Source of the DNA: Simmondsia chinensis
Taxonomy: Eukaryota > Streptophyta > Magnoliopsida > Caryophyllales > Simmondsiaceae
Direction: 5' to 3'
NCBI GenBank assembly: GCA_018398585.1
Contig: JAGTTD010000010.1
Location: forward strand, 389,501 to 453,500
Length of the DNA stretch: 64,000 nt
Below, piece by piece: positions 31,991 through 43,598 of this stretch (its first letter is position 1; each line of letters starts with the position of its first letter). The notes under the pieces were generated by a model. The model saw nothing but the letters and a program-made list of their open reading frames with translations, ran no database searches and was not told the origin of the DNA. The translations under genes and the position numbers were made by a program.

Positions 31991-32269
31991 GCTAACAAGG
32001 AATTAAGGTACTCGGTAAATTCTGTCTGACGTGGTAATTCATACACTACATAAGTCAATTACGTCAATGATTCATTAGAGGGAGGTTCAACCGGGGAATT
32101 GAACTACCGACCTTTTGACGTAAAATAATACTCTATCTCGTACTTGCATCTAATCATTGAAGTAAGGCCCTGATGGGTAAATATTCAAATCTCTATATTA
32201 TATAGAAGTATATAATATTTTAAAACTAATTTTAAGTGACTAATTTCATGGATAAGGATAAAGTTTGAA

Positions 32270-32640
32270 AGACTTGACTCGCTTTGAACTCGAGCAAATT
32301 CGAGCTAACTCGTTGAGCCCATCGAGTTGAGCCTAGTAAAGTTTGAGCTCGTAGGCTTGCGAACCTAAACAAATCTAAACTAGATTTTTTTAATATAATA
32401 TACAGGATTTATATATGCCCAATAAAGCCAAATTTGAGCCTAAATGAGCTAATCCCGAACTTAAACAAGTCCAAACAAGTCTATATTGAGTTTAAATAAG
32501 CTAAAATATTACAAGTCGATTTCGAAGCTCGCCGAGCTTGAATCGAGCCAAGTCGAACCGATCTGAGCTTAATGTAAACAAGCCGAGCTTGGCAACCTCG
32601 GGCTCGAGCTCAAATACACAACTACATACGGACGGAGAAG
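32270..32640. repeat. GAGCC/TCGAG-rich element
   Basis: Starts near 'gactcgctttgaactcgagcaaattcgagc' and ends near 'ggctcgagctcaaatacac'. The two ends are inverse in character ('cgagctaactcgttgagcc' against 'gagccaagtcgaaccg'). Non-coding. Confidence 0.55.
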
Positions 32641-33059
32641 GTGCCTCAAACCTAGGACCCAAAATAGTTAAAGACACAAGGAGTGCTACTAATAGTTGAA
32701 AAAACAAAATTTTATTATTAAATAACTAGAGTACTGTTATTATCAACCTATTTTTGTTATAGTTAGTGCAATTTTAATATAATAAAATTCTAAAAGTGGT
32801 TATTATTGCATTAAAATAAACAAAAAATACTCTGAAAATAACATTACTCTATAACAATGGTGATTACATAATTTTTTTTTTTTACTATGACCACTGGCAT
32901 TAAATTTAGCTTCGTTTAATTCGACGAAAAGTATTTCTCAGACTGTAAAACAAATATTAATAATTATTTTTCATTAATATTTTATTTTATTTGATTTAAG
33001 AAATTAATTATATTATATTAATAGACATAATTCATGTTTGATCTATCTAAAGTCAATCT

Positions 33060-33232
33060 TTATGGCAGGTGAGGGCTACAAGCAATCGGATTTCCTGGTC
33101 GGAAATTTGGATCCTTCTATTACCCTCATCTTTATTTCCCGTTCTGAAGCTTCATGCCGCCCCGCGCTTAGAGGGGGGATCTGAAGCTGATCCCTTTATT
33201 TTTACCATTCTCAAAAAAAAAAAAAAAAAAAG
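33060..33232 (+). mobile_element. 5'-truncated LINE insertion
   Basis: AGTCAATCT occurs at 33051-33059 and 33233-33241 around a 173-bp insert ending CATTCTCAAAAAAAAAAAAA. The insert is GC-richer than its flanks (CCGCCCCGCGCTTAGAGGGG). Confidence 0.75.
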
Positions 33233-33359
33233 AGTCAATCTGAGATTAGTGGAGTAAGATAAAATTACAAAAGATTTTCCCTCTCATGAAAGAAAATGTC
33301 ATTCCTTTTTTCTCGCATGAAATCATTCTCTCCCTAATATGGGGTCTATTTTGAGTCAA

Positions 33360-33600
33360 TCTCGAGCTTGTTAAGCTCAAGATTTCACTCGTTTACATTT
33401 AGCTTAACTTAGGCTCCACTTGAAACTTACCTGAGCTCAAAAACTTCGAGCTCGAACTCGACTTGTCATCAATTTAAGCCTAACTCAACTCAGCAAGTTA
33501 CGAACAAGCTTGCAATTTTTATACTTATTTAAGCTCAAACGAACTTAAAAAGACAATATTAACTCCATAGTGAAGGCCATTCGAGCCTCTATGTCAATCT
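33360..33600. repeat. GAGCTC-rich repeat fragment
   Basis: 'ctcgagcttgttaagctcaag', 'gagctcaaaaacttcgagctcg' and 'aagctcaaacgaactt' belong to the same family as 25005 and 32270. Ends not defined. Confidence 0.45.
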
Positions 33601-33621
33601 ATAAGATTCATGTTTGATTCT

Positions 33622-33764
33622 AAAGGAACATACCCAGTGCCTCAAAAACTCCTGCCTACGCAGCCTTCCTCCTTCAGGGTGTTAACCTGAAGAGAGACTG
33701 TTTCTCAGTACCCCCAACCTGAGGGTGAGGACTTTCCAGGAGATCACCCATCCTAACGCGTGAA
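33622..33764 (-). mobile_element. 5S rRNA-headed SINE, deleted copy, subfamily B
   Basis: The 3' end (plus strand TAAAGGAACATACCCAGTGC) and the join 'cccccaacctgagggtgaggac' are intact. The 5S is cut after 'aggagatcacccatcc' and part of the body is missing. Decayed copy with no duplication seen. Confidence 0.75.
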
Positions 33765-34539
33765 ATACTCATAGCCTTTCTTCTTCCATAAACATAAAAG
33801 CATCTTCGATACACCAATTTCGTTGCTTTTTTTTTTACTCAATAATTTTGAGACAATAATACGCGATATTTTTATCGAAAACTACATATAATTTCCAAAT
33901 ACTGTACATGTTATTGGAATGGATCAGCATTATACAAGTGCTTGAACATAATCTTGTCAACGGAACAGAGGATTTGGAACCCTTGTGTTCACTTTGAACA
34001 CAAAGGTTACCCTTGACGCATCTTTTCCCAAAACATCGAGATCTCTTTTTTAATAATTATTAAAAATTATTCAACATCTGTACAGGTTAAAAATCGCAAG
34101 CCAAACAGTCTGTTTAACCCACAATATCAAAAAGATTAAATTTCAAAAAACATAAAGAAAACAGGCAAGCGATAGGGTCGAAATTCTCAATACATCAAAG
34201 GAGGATCATAGATCATTGTCATAAGCTTATCAGTAACCTAACATTAGTTTCATTTGTTACCGCCTAAGAAACACAAATTTTTCACTTCAAACACTAGAGG
34301 ACACTAACTGAACACCAAAAAAAAGCCTCGTGTGTGACGATACATAAAACTTGCATGATAAAATTCATAAATTAGAGCAAACTTGCATAGCTAATCTAAT
34401 GATCAAGAAAAGCTCATAACTTTGTGCTTCGTCACATAACACTTCATGGTCAAAATACAAACATTAGGAGGCCACTCATCATAGATACCATATTTACAAG
34501 CGCTATTTTTCTTTTCTACAGTGATAAGAAAGATACAAC

Positions 34540-34650
34540 TTTTTCTTTAACAAAGACACCAACCATTGGCAGAACAGACACACTGAGCTTCAAACCCAAG
34601 ACCTCTAACTTGGGGTTGGGTAGTCTAACCACTAGACCAACTATTAAGCT
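34540..34650 (-). mobile_element. tRNA-derived SINE head
   Basis: On the minus strand TTGGTCTAGTGGTTAGACTA (A-box) and CTTGGGTTTGAAGCTC (B-box) are about 45 bp apart. Length and 3' end not resolved. Confidence 0.45.
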
Positions 34651-35119
34651 CAATTTACAAGCACCAAAACATTATATCTAAGTAACAAAAGGGCAACCCA
34701 ACACATGAAAGTCCTCGATGAAATGAAGTCTGCATCAAATGCATGTAGTCAAACCCTACTTTTGTCGAGAGGCTATTTTTAGACTTGAACTTGTGAAGTT
34801 CAAGTCATTTTGCTACATATATAAGCATAGGAGTAAGAAAACTAAGAGTTGCTGATCAAAAAAAAAAAAAAAACTGGGAGTTACTAAGCGAGGCTTTTTC
34901 CAGAAAAATGCTTAAAAACAAAAAATTTCCACTATGGTATTTTGAAAAAAATAATTCTTAAAATAATTTCCACAGGACAAATTGGACCCACGCAACAAAT
35001 CACTGTTGTATACATGACACAATATGCCTACATGGGCACCATCTTGAGAAATATTTTTTTCCCGAACACTACAATGGAATTCTTTTCTAAAATTTAAGCA
35101 TTTTCTAGGAAAAAGGCTC

Positions 35120-37361
35120 CTACACAGCAGAAGTAGACAATGGAACCCAAACGAGACTATCCGGGGAGGAGAAATGACACACAGGGGATTTCCCAGGCTC
35201 AACCCCCAACATCCGAAACGACACGTGTCCTGGGTCCCAATGCGACGTGTCCATGTGGCAGACCGCGACCCCATCAATCAATTTCAGCCGTCCATTCTCA
35301 TCCCCCAATGAAATCAAAAACACCCGATTCCCACTTTCTTGCCCATGGCAATAGAACAAAGCATAAGGGTAAGGCATAGGATGACAAGCTATCATTTTAT
35401 CAGCAGAAATCTCATATGGGTCATTCATTATAGTATAATTCCTTAATAAATTATAATAATCATTTGATTTTATGAGGTGGGTAGTTGTAATTACCTTCAA
35501 ATTGGGGCCTGATTTGGTAATTTTATTCACATAATCTAGCATAGACTCGAGGGATGTAGCACAGAACTTTTTCTCACCCTTTATAGGAGGGAGCTCACAG
35601 TGATTAAGTGTATAGGCCATGGCTTTCGCTTGGGACGAATCACGAGAAAACGAGAAGAGTTCAAACAGGAGAGGGAGTCGAGATGAAGTGAAAGGGATCG
35701 TATCGGCTTCTTCTCTAGGGAGGATACGAGGGGATGATGATGGGTTTTTCCTGGGTATGTATAAAGGCAAAATTTTTCCAGCTTTAAGGTCAGTTGTTGT
35801 GAAGAAAACATGCTTATATAGGCCCATGCCATCATCCATCATGTGGGATGATGATGATGATGATGTGTGAGTATGAACATGATGGAATCTTTTGCCATCA
35901 TCATCATCAATGGGGGGATGATGATGATATGTAGTTTGAATGTTGGTCGGATTTCCCTTTGCTATCTCTCTGGCTAAACTTCCATGTAAACACTGCAATC
36001 CATCAATCAATAGAGCAAATTCATGAGTTTTTACACAAGGACAGAAATTCTGTGCAAGAACTTGAAAGGAAACAGTAGTTGTAACACATTTTCAGGTCCG
36101 GTCAAGACCCCATGTAACTCAAGCAATAGCTTTGTTCCACATTATTAGGGCCCCTTTTCAAAATTAACTGTATTACAATTCTTTTGTGATAAGGAGTACA
36201 TAATAAGGGCAACCAACAACGGGGAAGGGGGAACGAGCTTCGAACCCAAATCCTCATGCTGAGGAGGTGGATAGCATAACCATGCACAAAACCCAACAGC
36301 TCATTGTATTACGAATTTGCTTCATCATTTATAATTACAGAAATACGGATATATGAGTGGTAATTAGTATCATAATATAGAGTAGATTATTAAAAATGTG
36401 TTTGAGTTGACTCAGACACCTTTGTTATCAAGAAAAGGGTCAACCAATCAAAACTAATTTTAGTCCCCTATAATCTAAAGACGGGCCTTGCAAATTTCAT
36501 CTTCACCAGTTTGAAAACAGGAAAAAAAAAAAAAAGAATATGATATGAATTGATAGGAACAAACCATCCCCAAGCATGACTTGATGGATGAAAGCCTAAG
36601 AACAATTTCATACTCTTAACATACCTCCTTTAATTGTCCATTGGCTTAAAACATAGATAGTATACAAGCCACCTCATGCAACAACAACAGACCCAGTGCC
36701 TCAAAGGCTCCCGCTTAAGTAGGGTCTGGGGGGTGGATGTACGCGGCCTTATCCCTTCAAGGTGTAACCCTGCCGAGAGGCTATTTCCGAGGACCCCCGA
36801 CCTTATAGGGTTGGCAACACGAGGACTTTCCAGGAGGTCACCGATCCTGATACTACTCTCGCCTAGACACGCTTAACTTCAGAGTATCCAGTGCCTTAGT
36901 GCCTACAAAATAAACCCTACAGGCCACCTTATGCCTTGGATTTAAGCTATGTTAATATTCAAAGAAGAGCTCTTGGGATTCGAACTCGTTATCTCATGGT
37001 CAATAAAACTCTAATATCATACTAAAGAATCAACTATATCAAAAGTTTAAGCGGATAGGTAAAAGCCCCAATACTCTAACATGTCCCTGAAGCGCATACT
37101 CATGTCTTATGCTTAAATTGTATTATTATATAATTATAATATAATATTAAAACTGATGACTCTTGGGACTCGAACTCATAACCTCTTGGTCAACAAAGCT
37201 TTAACACCACGTCCAAGAACCAACTATTCCAAAACTTTAAGCTGATAGGTAAAGGTTCAAGAATAATTTTATACTCTAATTAAAAAAAAAAGGTATGGAA
37301 GAATGAGATTTACCAGTAAAACAAGGAGGAAGATGAGAGAAAACCAAATTCCATTGCCCAT
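35120..37361 (-). CDS. BURP-domain secreted protein
   Basis: Two exons, 37361-37314 and 36049-35120, give 325 residues. Exon 1 codes MGNGIWFSLIFLLVLL, a signal peptide; exon 2 begins NFCPCVKTHEF. Residues 58-90 are His/Asp/Ser-rich low complexity. The C-terminal BURP domain starts near the FF pair at 98-99 (VFFTTTDLKAGKILPLYIP). It carries C179 and the four CH pairs at 238-239, 250-251, 280-281 and 307-308, with spacings of 10, 28 and 25 that fit the BURP signature. The stretch from LPLYIP to RLPLLFELF is like the BNM2/USP-like group. BURP proteins act in the cell wall, apoplast or protein storage vacuoles; the role of this one cannot be told. The acceptor GTTCTTGCACAG|AAT was chosen for phase. 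The intron holds two SINEs. Confidence 0.9.
36190..36295 (-). mobile_element. tRNA-derived SINE in the BURP intron
   Basis: On the minus strand GTGCATGGTTATGCTATCC (A-box-like) and GGGTTCGAAGCTCG (B-box) are about 40 bp apart, then C/T-rich sequence. Duplication not found. Confidence 0.5.
36680..36917 (-). mobile_element. 5S rRNA-headed SINE, subfamily A
   Basis: A 17-bp duplication with two mismatches (TACAAGCCACCTCATGC at 36663-36679; 36918-36934). On the minus strand the head is TGTAGGCACTAAGGCACTGG, then AGTTAAGCGTGTCTAGGCGA, C-box, GTGTTGCCAACCCTATAAGG and body. The tail is TCTGTTGTTGTTG. In the BURP intron, same strand as the gene. Confidence 0.9.
36950..37290 (-). repeat. Two copies of the 'acgagttcgaatcc' dispersed repeat
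   Basis: 36957-37080 and 37140-37275 share 'gactcgaactcataacctcttggtcaacaaagct' and 'aaaactttaagctgataggtaaagg'. On the minus strand they read 'ggtaaa..gagttcgagtccc', with B-box character. In the BURP intron. Confidence 0.45.
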
Positions 37362-38469
37362 ATCTTCTTCTGCTTCTCTCTAGAGAACCGCTTTTCCGAC
37401 TTTTGATTGATATTGGAATTATGTGATCACTATCAGGAAAGAACCACTGATAGAGTCAACTATGCTCAGCAAATCAAGGCTTTAAATAATTATGGAAATA
37501 AAAGTAAAAATGAATATTATAATGTATTCAATTTAGCTAACGACTCAGTGCACATTCAAAAAATTAATTAAGCCATAAAAGAAATATTAAGAGTCAGTTT
37601 AGGGTTTTTTTTTTATATAGTTTTCTTTTATGTTTTCAAGAAAATAAATACTGAGTTTTAAAAATATTTTTTCTAGTTTTTTTTCAGGTTTTTAATAATC
37701 TAAATAAAAAACTACAAACAAAAATTTCAAAACCAGAAAAAATTGTTTATATATATATATATATGAGATATTGCTTCCACGGCATTCTTGAGGCACTAGG
37801 TATGTTATGTTGTATACGTATATATATACGAGATACTTAAGTCAAATATAATAAGAATTTAGTTAAAGTATTACTCCTAATAATCCTTATAAAGCTGGAT
37901 ATCGGGACCTGTTTGGTCAAATATTTTTTATATTTTTTTTTTGCAAAGCTTTTTTGATTTGAAGGTATTTGACTTGAAAAAAATAATATTTTTAAATATA
38001 AGTAGAAATTAATTTTTAACTTTTAAGCAAAAGGAGAGAAATTTTTCTTCCTTAAAATAAAAATAGAAGTAAAAATTAAAAATTTCAGACAAAATGCCAA
38101 CACTCCTTAAAATAGTGCTTATGAAAAAGTACTACTGAAAAAATAGTTTTCATGTCTTAGCTAAACAAACCCTAAGCCAATATTCATGTTATGTTCAAAT
38201 TATAAAAATTTAATAATGAAGCTTATCAGTATTAATAGTTAAGACAATTAAAAATATAATTGATAAAATTTCAGGCCCCTAAAATTTAGAAGTTTGAAAC
38301 AGTTACTAGGATTATTTGGGGTTAAATAGCAAAATTTTACAGCACCATGTTTAGTTGGCCTTTTTCTTTAATCATTCAGTTGACCTTAATTTAATTATTT
38401 ATCTTTGGTATTACACAGTTCAAAAATCAAGTTGCCTAGTTCACATATTTTAAAGGTCTTACTTTTATC

Positions 38470-38775
38470 TATATTATCAAAACAATCATCTGTCCCGAAA
38501 GCTTAAATTGATAAGTAAAGGCCCAAGATTAGTTTTATACTTTAACATACCTCCTCAAGTAAATGTCATTGAGCTTGAAACGTAATGCACAGGTCCACCT
38601 CATACTCCGTGCTTAAATTATATTAATATTGAAAGTGGGGCTATTAGGATTCAAACTCGTGATCTTTTGGTCATTAAGGCTCTGATACTGTGTTCATGCA
38701 TCATCTGTCCCAAAAGCTTAAACTGATGGATAAAAGCTTAAGATTAGTTTTATACTGTACAAAATTAAAACTCAA
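38470..38775 (-). repeat. 'gatctcttggtc..aagctgatgg' dispersed repeat
   Basis: Same family as 36957-37275, with two partial units ('gcttaaattgataagtaaaggcccaagattagttttatact' occurs twice, near 38503 and 38713). No gene seen from 37400 to 39100. Confidence 0.4.
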
Positions 38776-39128
38776 GACAAAACTAAACACAATAATTAGA
38801 ATAATCAATACTTTTATTTTATTTTGAATGATCAAACCAAAGAAGAAGACAACATTTAAATACTAATCCTAACAATACCTAAAGGCAATAACTACACTAG
38901 GAAAATTAAAGTACAAGACAAATCTATTAATAAATTCATCAAGGTCATCTTGACGGGTTACAAGAGAAAGGAGGAGAGACTTCAATCTCACCTACCACAC
39001 TAGTAAATGCAAGGAATATTTTTGGTATAAATATAATATACTTACGTACAAATACTAAAAATATATATATATATAAAATACAAAACTTATACTTAATATT
39101 TAACATATACTCTTAACGTTTTTAATCT

Positions 39129-39329
39129 CCCTACTCATGCTTTGGTGCTCTCAATTTTGACAGGTCTTTTGATCATTGCTGCGAACAACTTCCCAGGTTG
39201 GGGGTCCTCGGAAACAGCCTCTCTTCAGGGTAGCCCCTTGAAGGGAGAAGGCTGCGTACATCTACCCTCCAGACCCTGCTTATGCGGGAGTCCTTGGAGT
39301 CACTGGGTTTATTGTTGTTGTTGTTGTTG
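39129..39329 (+). mobile_element. SINE body with an unrelated 5' head
   Basis: A 21-bp duplication (one mismatch) containing GTTTTTAATCT flanks it at 39108-39128 and 39330-39350. The last 135 bp are the usual body (AGGTTGGGGGTCCTCGGAAA.. to (TTG)n). The first 66 bp (CCCTACTCATGCTTTGGTGC..) are neither 5S nor a clear tRNA head. It is either a third kind of head or a fused transcript. Confidence 0.75.
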
Positions 39330-39679
39330 TACTCTTAAAGTTTTTAATCTAAAATCTGACATGAGACCCTTTGACCCTCATTTGTTATTTTACAATTCTC
39401 CAAACGTTTCATTCATTACTACTCCAAAATATCTTTTTGACAATGAAAAAAAAAAATAAAAAAATAAAAAACAAAACGTCGTTTGAATGTGCAGGATATA
39501 AAATTTACAACATCAAGTAGGCTTTTATAATACTTACAACATCAAATAGGCTTTTGTTAATGTCCATGGTCTGGAACAGTAAATGAAAACTATTGCAGGT
39601 TCGTGACCAAGCTTTCTTTTAGGGAAAAAGAATCTTTTTCAAAAGGAAAATATTTTTTTAAGAAGCTTTTAAATTTTAC

Positions 39680-39870
39680 GGAGCCTTAGGTTTGACTCAC
39701 AAAGTTGGCATATATGAGGTCTACATATAAGCTCAAGTTGAGTTTCATCCTAAAACCAATTGGCATTAGGTGTAATGACTCACTAGGCTTATATAGTGAT
39801 ATTTTCTCTCTCACAACTCTAATATTGAATTTTACTCTCACATATGGAGTCTTCAACAAAAGCCTCTTTT
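39680..39870. repeat. 'gttggcatatatgagg' dispersed repeat
   Basis: Full counterpart of 29040-29155, including 'caccaattggcattaggtgtaatgactcact' and 'atatggagtcttcaacaaaa'. Unknown class. Confidence 0.4.
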
Positions 39871-40365
39871 AGTTGTCAAATGAATTGAGTTCTTACAAGA
39901 AGTTGTATTTTCCAAAAATTTAATTTGTGTGTCAACTTCCCAGAAGTAGGTAAACAATGTTTAGTTGTCAAGGATGGAAAATAGAGCTTCCTTGGAGATG
40001 CTAGTCAAAAACAAATGAATTAAAACTTACTTAAAGGGGAGTTACGGAGTTACTTCCTATATTTTGAAGGAACTGAAAATTGCTAAGCGATTTATATTTT
40101 TCGTATTCTGCCAACTTCGTGCCATGCCAATCAAATAAGAGCCCAAATCTCTACTTTTTATGAATTTTTACTTCCCGCATTTATTTAATAATTGAATGTT
40201 CTAACTTAGTAAAAACTATTTTACTACTTTTTATTAATTCAACAAGGCTACAGGGTAAAAAAAGGAGGGGGGGGGGGTTTGGAATTGTACTATAGACACA
40301 AAATTTACAATTACAATATAAATCATAAAATACAAAAATAAGGCATGTTACTACAAGAAAGCTTT

Positions 40366-40599
40366 AAAAGAGGGCACCAACACGCTGTCACCGGATCCCA
40401 TTAGAATTTCAAAGTTAAGCGTGCTTGGGCGAGAGTAGTACCAAGATGGGTGACCTTCTGGGAAGTCCTCACTCTCAGGTTGGAGGCACTGGGAAACAGC
40501 CTCTCTTCAGGTTAATACCCTGAAGGGGGAAGGCTGTGTACATCAGCCACCCCAGACCCTGCGTAGGCGGGAGCCTTTAAGGCACCGGGTATGTTCTTT
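40366..40599 (+). mobile_element. 5S rRNA-headed SINE, subfamily B
   Basis: A perfect 18-bp duplication TTACTACAAGAAAGCTTT at 40348-40365 and 40600-40617. Head AAAGAGGGCACCAACACGCT then GTCACCGGATCCCATTAGAA; A-box AAGTTAAGCGTGCTTGGGCG and C-box AGTACCAAGATGGGTGACC intact. Ends CCGGGTATGTTCTTT. One of the best-preserved subfamily B copies. Confidence 0.93.
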
Positions 40600-41095
40600 T
40601 TACTACAAGAAAGCTTTTACTTTATAGATGTTGACTACGCAACTTAGCATCTACTTTTCCTTGAATTTAAATTTTCAACATATGTTAATTGCAAAGAAAC
40701 TTGACCTCATGATCAGCTCATGCTTACATACCAATGTCACAATCCATTTTATTAGTAAGAGAGGTCATTATCTATTGTGTAATGGAGAAATAACAAAAGG
40801 CAATCCGTTCAATATAGAATTGTATGATGAGATATATGATAACCCTCGTTTAGATCAGTAATAGACTAATCTAGTTTTCTAAAAACTTGGAAATTCAAAC
40901 TAGTAGCCACCTAGATAACGTCGTTTTCTTTGAATAATTGCTGATAATCTAATTAATGTATCTTATTATCGGTTTGACAACTGGATAGACAGTGGTAAAG
41001 AGAGAGAAGGTAAGAAATATCCCATCTTTTCTTGGGTATGTTAAATAAAAAAGGGTGAATGCATTGAATGAGTTATCATTGTTTAACAATTATAT

Positions 41096-41316
41096 AAAGG
41101 AACATACCCAGTGCCTCAAGGGCTCCCGCCTACGCAGGGTTTGGGGGGCAGATGTACGCAGCCTTCCCCCTTTAGGGTATCAACCTAAAGAGATGTTGTT
41201 TCCCGGTGCCCCAAACCTGAGAGTAAGGACTTCCCAGGAGGTCACCCATCCTGATACTACTCTCGCCCAAGCAAGCTTAACTTTGGAGTTCTAATGGGAT
41301 CCGATGATAGCGTAAG
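41096..41316 (-). mobile_element. 5S rRNA-headed SINE, subfamily B
   Basis: Plus-strand 3' end AAAGGAACATACCCAGTGCC, body, join 'aaacctgagagtaaggacttcc', C-box and A-box of 5S, then 'ggagttctaatgggatccgat'. The 5S start is decayed. No duplication seen. Confidence 0.85.
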
Positions 41317-41673
41317 GATAAAATTATCAAAAAAAATTTTAAATCATTACCCTCTCCTTCCCCCCTGTCAACCCTCCAAAATTTGAGATGCGGGCGAGAA
41401 TTTACCCTTATCCTTCTTCACCCCATCACTACATTGCTAAATAGGGAGTCAAGCATTGTAAGAAAATTGCTAAAAGGACTGTTAAACTTCACGATAACAA
41501 ACAAATTTTTGCTACAACTAGACATCGTTTTTGTAGAAGTAAAAAACCTGATGAAATTTACAATAAACTTCAAGCATATTTATTATTACACAAGGGAAGC
41601 TAGAAGTGTGCCATGGATTTTAAGAGAAGCCATTATGGCCTAGCCGGTTAAAGGGAGAACTCTCACTAAACTA

Positions 41674-41819
41674 CTTTTTTAGGGTTGGAGGCTCTTCAAA
41701 AATAGTCTCCCTACAGGGTAGCACCCTATATGGATAAGGCTAGGTAAATCTCACACTCTTCAGGCTCTATCTTGGTGGGAATCCTTTTGAAGCCCTAGGT
41801 TCGTTGGTGTTTGTTGGTA
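41674..41819 (+). mobile_element. Diverged SINE body only
   Basis: TCTCACTAAACTA is repeated at 41661-41673 and 41820-41832. The insert reads 'tagggttggaggctcttcaaaaatagtctccc..gtagcaccctat..aggctctatcttggtgggaatcc', a much-diverged body, ending GTTGGTGTTTGTTGG. Confidence 0.7.
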
Positions 41820-41879
41820 TCTCACTAAACTAGCTAGTTAATTAGCCAAGAACTCCTATACTAATTTACAAGATATAAT

Positions 41880-41985
41880 ACAACAACAATAATAATTCAG
41901 TGCCTCAAAAAGGCTCCCGCCAAGGCAAGATCTAGGGAGGTCAGACGTACGCAATCTTACCAATTCAAGGTGCTACCCTAAACTA
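41880..41985 (-). mobile_element. SINE body fragment
   Basis: Plus strand 'caacaacaataataattcagtgcctcaa..ggctcccgccaaggcaagatctagg..ctaccctaaac' is the reversed body with the (TTG)n tail at its left. The start of the body is missing. Confidence 0.65.
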
Positions 41986-42264
41986 CCTAATCTAACAAAT
42001 ACAAATATACAGTACAAATTAAATGGATTCTCAGTTAATTTGTTGTCCATGGGATAACTAGGGGGCTTTAAGAGGTTGACTTTGGCCTATGGAGCAAATC
42101 TAGGTGATCCTTTTTGCCCACAGAATCTATGAATCCTTACAACTTCTATCTCTACTGCTCCCACGGTTTCCCTTTGTTTTATCTCTCTCTCCTCTTTCTT
42201 TTTCTCTCAATAGTCTCTTTCCTTTCAGCCTATGTATTAAATAAGCATAAAGAACGTCAAAAAA

Positions 42265-42532
42265 AAAGGGTAAAATTATATATTAATGTATTAATTTTTT
42301 AATTTATAAACTTTATAAAATAATTTTTTAATCCAAAAAGTTACATATATTTAATAAAATAATTCAAACAATGATATAAAAGAATGAAAGTGGGGCTTGT
42401 GTTGCACCCTTACACATACAGCTATTTGGATTATTTTACTAAATTTTGATAATTTTTTGGATAAAAATTATTTCATAAAATTTATGGATTAAAAAATTAA
42501 TATATCAGACCTTGAGGTACTGATATATAATT
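42265..42532. repeat. AT-rich inverted-repeat element, family 3
   Basis: GGTAAAATTATATATTAATG on the left is matched by the inverted 'aatatatcag..gatatataattta' on the right. 'ttaatttataaactttataaaataattttttaatcc' pairs with 'ggataaaaattatttcataaaatttatggattaa'. A relative lies at 45290-45660. Confidence 0.6.
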
Positions 42533-42834
42533 TACCAAAAAAAAAACCATAAAGAAATTGAAAATTCTGTTGGTTTCTCAACCATCCTGTAACAAAATAT
42601 TTGCATATATGTCAAGATTATATTCCCATATCAAATTTTCATTAAAAACTAAGGGTATATTTGGTATCATTCTTTATTTTTAGTTTTTTATTATTGAGTA
42701 ACTGAAAACTAGATTTTGGAAACAACTTTTTTTATTTTTATTTCCTACTTTCAGTTTTTATAAGGTTTTGACTAAAGCTGAAATTCAAAAACTAAAAAGA
42801 ACAAAGAAATGATTTCCAAAACCTGATTTTCGGT

Positions 42835-42990
42835 TGCACGGTCAAGCTCAAACCGAGCTCAACTGGCTCAGAGCTTAAACCCGAGTTGTCTATGCTCATC
42901 TAGGATCATTCTAAACTCAGCTCGGCTCGCTTAGGTAAAGAAGCTAACTCAAGTTGACTCGATCTCAAGGCAAATAGAGCTAGTTGATCT
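42835..42990. repeat. GAGCTC-rich repeat fragment
   Basis: 'caagctcaaaccgagctcaactggctcagagc' and 'cagctcggctcgcttaggt' belong to the GAGCC/TCGAG group. Truncated. Confidence 0.45.
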
Positions 42991-43149
42991 CATTACCCCT
43001 TTTTCTTGGACAGAAAGCCCGAAGGCAAAACTAATTATTAAGATCAAAAGGATAAACGTCTCTTACAACAGGAGAGGGAAAGAAACCCAATCATGAATAC
43101 AATAACACAGTCTATGAGCTAGTTGACCACATTTACACCCTAATTCTTA

Positions 43150-43598
43150 TAGAGGTGGCAAACGGGCCGGGTCGGCCCAGAAACCGGCCCTCCTGGGGCC
43201 CAGCCCGAGCCCGGTCTACCCCGGGCCCGGGAGTCCTCCTAATTTAAAAAAAAAAAATTTATATTACTTTTACTTTGTATTTTTTGATAAACAAATTTGT
43301 ACTTTTAAATATTAGGCTCTAACTGCGTTGTATTTGTACTTGTTACGTTATTTATTTACCATTATTTATTATTACTTATTATATATTTTATTTTATTATA
43401 TATATTTAGCATTATTAGTGCTTGGGATAAAATGTATTTGTATCTCATAGTATTTATCAATGAATTATAATAATTTTAGTACAAAACGACTTTATATTTT
43501 TTAAATTTTGCATTTTTTTTTAAGTTGACGAAAAACGGGCCAACCCGGGCCTAAGTCCAGTCCTGGAGCCCTCCAGGCCCAGCCCGTGGCCACCTCTA
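43150..43598. repeat. TIR element with GC-rich arms and AT-rich core
   Basis: Left end TAGAGGTGGCAAACGGGCCG and right end CCCGTGGCCACCTCTA are inverted (the first 10 bases perfect). Both arms are packed with 'cgggcccgg', 'ggcccagcccg' and similar, while the 280-bp middle is AT-rich. A hAT-like MITE is likely, but no clean 8-bp duplication is seen. Confidence 0.65.

Noticed and set aside
40628..40861. 77-residue plus-strand protein downstream of the 40366 SINE
   Set aside because: No ATG at the frame start, no recognisable motif and base composition like the surrounding repeat DNA.
42114..42302. 62-residue plus-strand hydrophobic protein
   Set aside because: The frame is a translation of C/T-rich sequence running into an AT-rich MITE; no family, promoter or splice evidence.
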